Below, one piece after another: positions 56,555 through 64,000 of a stretch of 64,000 nucleotides of DNA; positions within the stretch are counted from its first letter, which is position 1, and every line of letters begins with the position of its first letter. Under the pieces are notes generated by a model. That model was given only the letters and a program-made list of their open reading frames with translations. It ran no database searches and was not told the DNA's origin. The DNA comes from Tanypteryx hageni (Eukaryota; Arthropoda; Insecta; Odonata; Petaluridae). The position numbers were made by a program, and so were the translations under genes. The stretch spans positions 65,114,850 through 65,178,849 of the forward strand of contig CM054113.1 of the NCBI GenBank assembly GCA_028673005.1. The letters are read 5' to 3'.

Positions 56555-57978
56555 ATGGCGCACGGTATATATATGGCCTGTATCGCCTCGTCTCGGGTGA
56601 ATTTTTGCGCTCCATTATACACACCAGATAAATTTGCTGCATTGTCGTAAGTCTGATTCCCACAGTCTGATAATTTAATCTCTTTTTTCAGCTCTTTTGA
56701 AATAGTTTCGACAAAATTTTTTCCAGTGTGCCTTTCTTCTAAAGCAATGAATCCTAGAAATGATGTTGCTGGTTCTCCCACTTCAGTGCAGTATTGGATA
56801 ATAAAACAGTTCATCTTCATTTGAGCAATCAGGAGTCAACAATAATTGAAAAATATTTATTTTTCTTTACTACACATGATATTTTCTTAGATACTTTTTC
56901 TGCCAATATATTTATCAGCTCCTCATAGACAGTTTTAGATAAATAGGAAATCTTACCTTTTCCACGATTAACTTTCATCTTAATGTGCTGTTCTATGAAT
57001 GGATCGAATGTTCCAAGGAGCCGCATAGTAGATATAAACAACCTACTGTCTCTATCTTCAATTTTTTCAGCATTCCCACGAAAAGATAAGTTATTTACAG
57101 CAAGAAATTTAATTACTTTGATTATCCTTTGAAGTAATTTTTTCCAATAACTTTTTTGTTAAGTTAAGTTGTTCTAATAAGTATTTATCCAACCTGTTTT
57201 TATTTGTACTTCTAATAAAAAATAATGTACCAGCAGTCATATGTTCGGAACTTTTTTCATGGCTTGATAAATGCTGAACAGCATTACCTCAGTCATTATA
57301 ACCTACTACCAGAGCATCTCTTTGATTACTAGGTTTTCCAAAAAGCTTACAGTATAAACAGAACACTACCACTTTTTGGAGAGTAAATAAGCCATTTCTT
57401 TTTTCTTTCTCACTATTCGGTTTGGTAGAATAAAAATGGTTACTAGTCAACTTTCTTTTTGATCCAAACATTACCCTCGTAGAATTTTCAAAATTTTTAT
57501 CATCATTTTGGTTAGGTAATCTCTCCAAAGATGATATTAATTCTATGAAATCATCATTCACAATCCAATCAATGGGATTATTAGAATGTTCTAATATATC
57601 TGAGGTATATGTTTCTGGTACAGGTGGTACTATATTATCCTCTGCTATCAAAGCACAAGCTGGGCTAGTAGGAATGGGTCTAAGAAGGACAATAATTCCT
57701 TTCGTGCAATTCTCCGCATCTGAAGCGCCAGCTGATTGTACATCAATATCCTGCACTGTATCACATTTACTGCTATGAGAAGTTACAAAAAAGTTATCTA
57801 ATCTAGGAATTTTTTTCATGCTTTCAATTTTCTCTAATCTTTCTTTTCGTTTTTGTGCACCTGATTTGCGCTTTGAAGACATTTTTGGGTTATTAATATG
57901 TTTTAATTTATTAATTAAAAATATATTGTTTGAAAATCGTATTCTGCATTTCACGTGGTTAACTAAGTGATACTTCAT

Positions 57979-59330
57979 CCGTAAGCTGTGCTTGCTTCAG
58001 TTTGATAGATTATAGTTTCTCGAGGTGAGCACTAGACAAACACGAAACAAATTAAACTGGAGTCTCCGACTTATCACTCGCAAGAAATTCCTGTTATTTC
58101 TCAATTCCAATTCTGTTCCTAGAAAAACTGGCACCACCGCAAACTTCGCAGACGCAGCTATACAGAAAAAATTATCAATTACTTACTAAAATCTGATGAA
58201 TATAATTATTTATTATAATATTTTAACAACCTCCAATATAACGTTTCTTCTTTGATTTTAAGTATTTAATAATAACGCAAAACCTCCATTTCAGAATTTT
58301 GTATAGTTTACTCTTAAATGAAAAATCAATTTTAATACAAAATTTTGACCAAATTCAGTAAAAATCAGATTGTTTTTAATTGTTGTAGCAAAAGTAAAAT
58401 GAACTTTACCTTAACTCCGAGGATGTTTTCTGTGGTTTCGTCACTGTTGCACTCACAAACAAAACACACTAGGATTACTAATTATGTAAAAATTTAGTAA
58501 TACAGAACTTATAAACTCTGCTGTTAAATTCTTCTGGATATAAACACAAAAGTATAATATTTGAACAACTCGATGCTGAACTCACAAAACACTTGACACT
58601 ATCGGTATAGCTTCCACGGCGAGTCAAGTAAAACTAATACTTTGTAACTGTTCACCCTTTCCAAACGAGGTCAGGAACAATTCTAAGAAAAAGAATTCTA
58701 GGAAGGCACTCGGTACATTTTTTCACCCTAGTGGCCTCTCCATCTGGAAACTAGACATATGTGGGCCCAGGATCATCATGTTCCATTCTTCACGCGGAAA
58801 CAAGAGAGGCCCTGCTGTAAATTCTTCTTGCTCATTGCGGGAAGTCTTCCGGTTACCATCCCATCGGGATATTGTACAGAGAAACTTGGAGACCCCACGA
58901 AAATTTTAGGACGAGTTAATAACCATATGGGGAAGCAAAGGAAGCAATTGCTACACGAAAGCGAAAAGGGTCTATGAGACAAGAGACAAATGGGAACCAA
59001 AGATGGGATTGACAAAAGGGTCTTTACTGCCTTCGTAAATTGAGTACATGCGTATCCGGAACCGTCGTGTGTCAGCAAGGCATTGTTATATTCGCCTCAT
59101 CGGCGGTCCTTTGCATTTCATTTTGTGAGAAAAGCAAAGTGAACGCCTATAATCACATTTTATCATTGCGGTGGTCCCGCAATTCGCGATTTCAAGTTTT
59201 GCTCTTCTTGGCGGCCCTTCGAAATCATAAACTTTAATCGGATGCCTAAAAGAGTCTGCCCGCTATGGGCCCCCTTGACCTTTGGGCCCCACGCTCTTGC
59301 GTGTTCTGCGTACAGCTTAATCCGGCCCTG
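57979..59330 (-). other. 5' non-coding part of the hAT element
   Basis: AT-rich up to about 58620 and more mixed beyond, ending in the GC-rich terminal region (59250-59330). No further exon of the transposase was recognised. Small frames at 58759-59078 are not supported. Confidence 0.5.
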
Positions 59331-59338
59331 TCTCCAGT
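59331..59338. repeat. hAT target-site duplication, right
   Basis: TCTCCAGT, identical to 50627-50634. Confidence 0.92.
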
Positions 59339-59470
59339 CCTCTCCACTCTCACTAACCTCTATCATATTCTCCCAACTCTTCCTACCTCTCTACTCACTT
59401 TCTCCAACCTCGTTCTCCATTCCCCTCACTACCTTCCATCTTACTCTTCCTACCTACGTTTATTCCCGTA
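59339..59470 (+). repeat. Pyrimidine-rich tract, right part
   Basis: Continuation of the tract at 49413-50626 beyond the hAT insertion. Confidence 0.75.
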
Positions 59471-60284
59471 ATTTCATACAGACTGCCCATCAAATATAGT
59501 GCATTTGCGAAGTCATTTTCACCAGATATATTATATTACCGTAATCGTCGGCAAACTTTTTGGCAGGTTTTTATTGGTTGACTGGCCAGCCAATCAGAGA
59601 TCGGGACGTTATTGTTTATATACCTTGGTTACACTATATGCTTACCTAAATATATTTTACTAGAGAGCCTGTTACATGATTCGCATGTATAACAGTTTTC
59701 ATTTGCTCACTTATAACAAAAAATATTGTTTTTCATCATTTGTTTAAATTTTAAAATTGTAAAGTCAGTAAAACTTTTTTTAAACATTTATTTTACAATA
59801 AATCATGTTTACTATAGTTCAAAATGAGATTTAAAGAAAAGTTTACAATTAATTCACAAAGATTAAGGAATATAAGCATAAATTATTTAATAAGATAACA
59901 AAATTAACGTATCGATTAACACAAAATAACTTAAAGGTAGAATTATTGAAGTAAAATGTAATGTATCTTCACATCCCTTTTAATCGTAAATTACGGAAAA
60001 TCTCCCCGCGAAACCGTATATCTGTCATTATCTTATTATTAGATGGTTCACCCTGCCAAAAAGTACCTCGATTTGGAGTTTTAAAGATTTCAATTTAATT
60101 AACACGGCATAAAATTGTGTAATTAAAAATCCTCAAACTAATTTATAATGTTTTAAATAACCTTTTCGGAGTAAAAATCTTTCGAAATGAATCTTGCAAG
60201 TATCTAATGGTTTTAAGGGAAACAATAGCTAATTGCCATTTCATAAATTAAATGGGTACTCGTTTCATTATATTATTATATATT

Positions 60285-60287
<3 letters not shown>
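59471..60287 (+). other. AT-rich spacer, nothing recognised
   Basis: No gene, RNA or element end could be supported between the pyrimidine tract and the (TA)n array. Confidence 0.5.

Positions 60288-60338
<51 letters not shown>
60288..60338. repeat. (TA)n microsatellite
   Basis: Alternating T/A for about 50 bases, at the left edge of the Penelope-like element. Confidence 0.95.
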
Positions 60339-60340
<2 letters not shown>

Positions 60341-60343
60341 ATC

Positions 60344-60838
60344 TCCTTCCGCCGGCCCCCAAATTTGGGAAATATCTTGTGGAGGAAGGAACTTCCCACT
60401 TCTACCACGCTTCTTGCAATAGGTTCCCACCCCTGCGGAAAACCTCGCTGCCTCACTTGCCCTATCCACCTACCATCATCTTCTTTCTCGAGTCCCTCCA
60501 CCAACATCACCTACCCCATCACCTCCAGAAGCAACTGCACCAACCGTAACGTCATTTACCTCCTTACCTGCACCCTTTGTCCCGCGTTTTACGTAGGCCT
60601 CACCAGCAATCCGTTAAACATCCGAATGAACGGTCACCGGAATAGCGTTTCTCTCAGACGCCCCCTCCCAGTTGCATTACATGCTAATACCCACAATGTT
60701 CCCTTTAATAGTTGCTACAATGTTAGGATTATTCGCGCTTTACCCTATGACACTCCTGCCCCCCTTCTCCGACACTGGGAACTAGCACATATCCATCTTC
60801 TCGACTCTTTCTCTCCGCCTGGCCTCAACCTCCGCTAA
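60344..60838 (+). pseudogene. Penelope-like GIY-YIG endonuclease, partial
   Basis: The frame runs from RRPPNLGNILWRKELP through a Cys-containing linker (SHPCGKPRCLTCPIHLPSSS) to the GIY-YIG module: NVIYLLTCTLCPAFYVGLTS, where IYL and YVG stand for GIY and YIG, then NIRMNGHRNSVSLRRPLPVA, LHANTHN, and ends at TAA. These blocks are diagnostic of the C-terminus of Penelope-like retroelement proteins, whose endonuclease nicks the target. The remaining piece is uninterrupted. The open frame upstream of 60340 is only the translated (TA)n array. Confidence 0.82.
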
Positions 60839-61191
60839 CCCTATTAGCCCCCTTACAATGTTTCCTTGTTACTTTGTAACTATTCGGACTCTACCTCATC
60901 ACACTCCCTCTTTATTGGCTATCCACCCCTCCTACTCCCCACCTCCTCCAATCATCAACCTTCCCACATCACCCTGTCATTCCCCGCCCAGTGTGTCACT
61001 TTACGTTACTCTTTCGCTGAAGAAGGGCTTAGGCCCGATAAGCTTGCGTGTGTTTTTGTGTTCGTGTGTTTTACGTGTCTCTTCGACGCCCCCAGCAACC
61101 TGCCAGCTTGGTCCTCAACTTGGTGAGTGTCCGCTGGGCTTTCCTCAACACCTTGTTGCCACCCTCATCACTACCTTTTCTTTTCCTTTAG

Positions 61192-61193
<2 letters not shown>
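60839..61193 (+). other. Penelope-like 3' non-coding end
   Basis: CT-rich, then the conserved ctgaagaagg block (61018), a GT-rich part (61048-61078) and the caacaccttgttg palindrome (61147-61159). The same landmarks, in different order, occur at 17081-17195. Confidence 0.55.

Positions 61194-61250
<57 letters not shown>
61194..61250. repeat. (TA)n microsatellite
   Basis: Alternating T/A for about 56 bases, at the right edge of the Penelope-like element and followed at once by gtccgtccgtccgaccgcat. Confidence 0.95.
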
Positions 61251-61254
<4 letters not shown>

Positions 61255-62130
61255 GTCCGTCCGACCGCATGTATCAGGGAAGAATTATCTGAATCGATTT
61301 CAACCAAATTTGGTACATAGAATATTCACATAAATTAATGACCAAAAATGGCATATTTGGACCAATTCAACTTAGCAGGGGTGCCACAATTGCAAAGTTA
61401 AACTTTTCGGTAATTATGAATTTGGAAGGAATTGGCGAAACCGATTTCAACAAAATTTGTATGAAGGAGGCATGCAACATAAAATAACAAAAATCAAGAT
61501 TTTTTTGTATAAATATAGAAAGCAGGGCTGCCACACATGGAATAAAAATATTTCTTTTTACACGTATTTGTGTTGAACTGTCCGCATCAATTTTAACCAA
61601 ATTTAACATTTAGAATGTACACATATTAGCATATTTAAACCGAATCAGCCAAACAGGGGTGCCACAATTAGAAATTAAACTTTCGGTAATTAAGGATTTG
61701 GAAGGAATTGGCTGAACGGTTTTCAATTAAATTTTTTATATAATATTTTTAAAACATACCATAATGAAATCAAGATGTTTAAAGCGAGGCTAAAGAGCAG
61801 GGCTACCACAATAAAAAGTATTTCTAGAGAATTGACCTCGTTGATTTTAACCAAATATAGTATATACAATCTTCATATAACTAAATAACCAAAATATTAT
61901 ATTTCAACCGGGTTGACTAAACAGGGCTACAATATCAATGCTAGAATTTTTCTTTAACTATGTATTTCGAACGAACGTATTTCAAAGAAATTTCGTTTGT
62001 AGGGCAAGTATAGAATGGGAAAACGAAATGAACATGTTTAGAACGACTCTAATAGGCAGGGCTACCACAATATAAGGAAAAATAATTTTCTGATTTCAAA
62101 GTAAATACAGTGATTATACTTCGGCGAAAT
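61251..62130 (+). repeat. Phased repeat with CAGGG[GC]TGCCACAAT unit starts
   Basis: About seven degenerate units of 125-150 bp. Unit starts are visible near 61376 (caggggtgccacaattg), 61523 (cagggctgccacac), 61654 (caggggtgccacaatta), 61799 (cagggctaccacaat), 61922 (cagggctacaat) and 62056 (cagggctaccacaat). Two block types alternate: aattggctgaacggttttca and ttgatttt-aaccaaat. The array begins with gtccgtccgtccgaccgcat. Related arrays are at 26690-27060 and 29400-29880. No coding sequence. Confidence 0.7.
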
Positions 62131-62760
62131 TGACGAAAAGCACTTGTTGAGCATTAACTGGCCACCGAATTTCTCTTCTTCCTACGTTTCTCCTACTTGT
62201 GAATTGATTTGAAAACCTCAAGCACAAGACCACCACAACCTCTTATAGTTTGTTTTGTCTGTCAAAGAAATAAACCCCAATGGCGTTCCAGGAGAACTTG
62301 ATGTGGCATCAATGACTTGGAAAGAAGAGGGTGCGGAAAAAATAAAATATCACAAATCAGACTCAATAATAAAAGAAACGATGTAATGAAGTATCCGATA
62401 CATGTTTTTTAAGGCAAATGCATGCCAAATATAATTCAGAACCAATTTAATTAAATTTTAAGCTACTAAGTGTGAATATATGAGTAACTTTACACTAAAC
62501 TTTCCTATAAATTGTTTTTTAAAGTCGCTTTTTTCTTTGCGCCCGACGTGGGTATTTCAGTTTACTTTTTAATGCTTCTATTTAGAACAATTATCTTTAA
62601 GTTACTTGCACATCAAAATAAAATCTGCATGATAATAGGAAGTGCACGTCCTGTTTCTGATGGACTTTCCTCTCTCCCGCCCACTTCCCGCTACTTTGCT
62701 TTCAAAAGTTGCCCATTACCTGCAAGAGAGGACGATGAAAAGTAGTACATATTTTCTAAT
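62131..62760 (+). other. AT-rich, nothing recognised
   Basis: A frame of 77 codons at 62512-62745 has no recognisable domain and is not called. Confidence 0.45.
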
Positions 62761-62965
62761 TTCCGGGTTCGATCCCAGCGGGTGGCAATTCGTTCGCTCT
62801 TATTGAGCTAAGCTACAAAGAATCGTCGAGAAGAGTGTTTTTGCAGCAGCCGATAGGATGAGAGTTCTTTCGCCCTGACAAAATCTTCTTGCCGGTGATT
62901 GGACTCCCTTTATTATTTACCTTGGGAGGAAGCCCATATCGTGCCTTGTTTTACCTCGGCGGCGA
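62761..62965 (+). mobile_element. tRNA-derived SINE, copy 2 (5'-truncated)
   Basis: Starts at ttccgggttcgatcccagcg (B box), then ggtggcaattcgttcgctc, cgtcgagaagagtgtttttg and ggtgattggactccctttat. These align in order with the minus-strand copy at 48016-48262. The A box end is missing. Confidence 0.55.
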
Positions 62966-64000
62966 GGCATTTGCATGCTAATACAAAATATATAACTTTT
63001 TAATATTGCAAACTTTTACATTTAGCATCGATGTGTGCAAAAGCGCAATTTTTTGCTGTCTAGATCTTCCAGCGAAATGAGAGAAGAAATTATTCTTAAT
63101 TTTAACATTAAACGTGTAAATAAAAGGCGACCATAATTCTTTTATTTCGGCAAGTTAGAAAATTTTCATCACCTTGATCTTCCACCAGTTTGTATGCATT
63201 TTCAGAATTTAATTTTCTATATCACTTGTTATAAACGTTTAGTACGGTCATCGCACTATGGATGTCATCGAATATTTGCTGATAAAATCAAATTATTATA
63301 TCGAGAAATGTTAACACCTCAAGCCATCTTTAAAAAATATCAACGGATTGCGCAATTTACTATTCGAGAAACAGCTCACAAAAATAACTTCATTTAACTA
63401 CAAACAAAATAACTCAATGTATCGTTGAAAAGCCGATACGATCTATGCGACGCTTCGGATAGCTTGTTTTGGAGAATTGGAGGCTCGGGTAGCATTTCGT
63501 GGGGAGAAAAACTATGAAGTGGAAAGAGCCAATACTCTCCTTTGTAAAACTTGTAGGGTTTCTTCTGGGCCGTAACTCAACGCTACTGCGCAGTACTGCG
63601 AATTCCATTTATTTATAAACCCTACACTGGCCAAAAAAATGAGACTTAAATAGAGAAAATTATAGAGAGAAAAGTCAATTTAAAAAAAGAGCCTCCGCAA
63701 AGTGTACTTTATTATAACGCGAGACGTCTCGTGTGTTGCGATTCTGTTTTTGTGCCAAAAAACTTCTAACATATGAAGGCATTACGAGACGGGCTAAAAC
63801 GCTTCGTTCGGTTTATTGTAAGAGAAATCTCGCGGCTTAAGAATTGCTAGTAAATCTCACGCAAGAAATAAACGTCTTCGGAAACGCTATCGATGTCCGA
63901 GTAAGTTACGAAAGCAATTTCTTCTCTTTTTGAAGATTTGCGATTCTCCTCGCCGATCGATTCCTATGAAAACAGGATTTTTTCGTTTTATTATGTGGAC
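62966..64000 (+). other. AT-rich end of window, nothing recognised
   Basis: Short open frames on both strands (60-67 codons) lack domains. A GC-richer part at 63420-63610 also shows no recognisable gene. Confidence 0.45.

Larger units (their letters stand above)
50931..57882 (-). pseudogene. hAT (ZMYM1/DUF4371-like) transposase pseudogene
   Basis: Read on the minus strand from ATG at 57882 (MSSKRKSGAQKRKERLEK). The basic start is followed by an Asp/Asn-rich region and, at 57290-57420, the zinc-finger-like FCLYCKLFGKPSNQRDALVV segment. A TGA stands where this family has Trp (GYND-stop-GN, 57286-57288). A frameshift near 57125 leads into KVIKFLAVNNLSFRGNAEKI. Another break lies near 56828. Then come QTYDNAANLSGVYNGAQ and YIPCAMHSL (56550-56650), the LINE, and the continuation HSLNLASEKGMKASEQC (from 52001). 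The last part (50931-51233) is the dimerisation domain, with LPISNAEGERSFSKLKLIK. Several lesions lie outside the LINE, so the gene was or became inactive independently. Confidence 0.88.
50635..59330 (-). mobile_element. hAT transposon, interrupted by a LINE
   Basis: Left end CAGGGACGGATCAAG and, inverted, right end CAGGGCCGGATTAAG are hAT-type terminal repeats, and an exact 8-bp duplication (TCTCCAGT) flanks them. The subterminal DNA at both ends has gtgggccccacgc-like repeats. Total length is 8696 bp; without the LINE and its duplication the element is about 4.1 kb. The transposase gene lies on the minus strand, with roughly 1.3 kb of non-coding DNA at its 5' side. The enzyme is of the type with DUF4371 and a C-terminal dimerisation domain, often annotated as zinc finger MYM-type protein 1-like. 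Confidence 0.93.
60339..61193 (+). mobile_element. Penelope-like element, 5'-truncated
   Basis: About 855 bp between two (TA)n arrays. It holds the last part of the Penelope protein (GIY-YIG endonuclease) and the 3' non-coding end with gctgaagaagggcttaggcc and gataagctt (61017-61046). The reverse-transcriptase part is missing. Penelope-like elements often end up 5'-truncated and in simple repeats. Confidence 0.8.

Noticed and set aside
60233..60343. N-terminal extension of the Penelope-like frame (YIYIYI run)
   Set aside because: It is only the translation of the (TA)n microsatellite.
61010..61050. Hammerhead ribozyme in the Penelope-like 3' end
   Set aside because: Such ribozymes are known from Penelope-like elements, but the core CTGATGA is not present (gctgaag instead) and a full three-way fold could not be drawn.

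Overview
This is a 64 kb stretch of arthropod nuclear DNA, probably from an insect. The evidence is spliced genes with GT-AG introns up to about 20 kb long, AT-rich introns, and a dense load of arthropod-type mobile elements: a Jockey LINE, a Penelope-like element, hAT and mariner-like DNA transposons, tRNA-derived SINEs and foldback elements. Nothing prokaryotic is visible. The species cannot be fixed from sequence alone.

The one conserved gene is on the + strand. Its coding exons encode the 3' two thirds of an orthologue of NOS1AP (CAPON), the adaptor of neuronal nitric oxide synthase. They lie at 7572-7859 (alternative first exon), 13322-13727 (end of the PTB domain, then a Glu/Gly-rich linker), 33270-33499, 35531-35731 and 39459-39635 (coiled coil), and 40395-41327 (last exon). 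All junction phases agree, giving a predicted protein of about 744 residues. The exons for most of the PTB domain are not in the window and presumably lie upstream. The alternative first exon follows a 2.2 kb almost pure pyrimidine tract (4.7-6.9 kb). Inside the 19.5 kb intron, at 32414-32741, is a FLYWCH zinc-finger exon. It has its own ATG and a splice donor whose phase fits the NOS1AP exon 528 bp downstream. This suggests a second internal promoter making a FLYWCH-coiled-coil hybrid of about 622 residues, and I consider it the most interesting feature here. A possible further terminal exon of unknown gene lies at 43735-43977.

The rest is mobile and repetitive DNA. The clearest case is a hAT element at 50635-59330, bounded by an exact 8-bp duplication. 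It carries a decayed transposase gene and is itself split by a Jockey LINE (52002-56545) with two open ORFs and a 9-bp duplication. Other elements are mariner-like elements with TA duplications (27690-29365 and 38332-38848), four non-autonomous hAT elements (8.8, 9.9, 13.9 and 46.1 kb), a 5'-truncated Penelope-like element between two (TA)n arrays (60.3-61.2 kb), a tRNA-derived SINE family (48.0 and 62.8 kb), a tRNA-like sequence inside a hairpin (18.2 kb), three foldback elements (31.6, 34.1 and 48.5 kb) and several unnamed non-coding repeat families (3.4, 21-27, 29.4, 37.1, 46.6-47.7 and 61.3 kb).

By region: 1-4.6 kb is upstream or intronic DNA. From 4.7 to 7.9 kb lie the pyrimidine tract, GC-rich leader and alternative first exon. 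From 7.9 to 41.3 kb is the body of the NOS1AP gene, with introns full of repeats. From 41.3 to about 43.05 kb is its 3' UTR. From 43.5 to 44.2 kb is the candidate exon, and from 45.5 kb to the end is repeat-dominated DNA.
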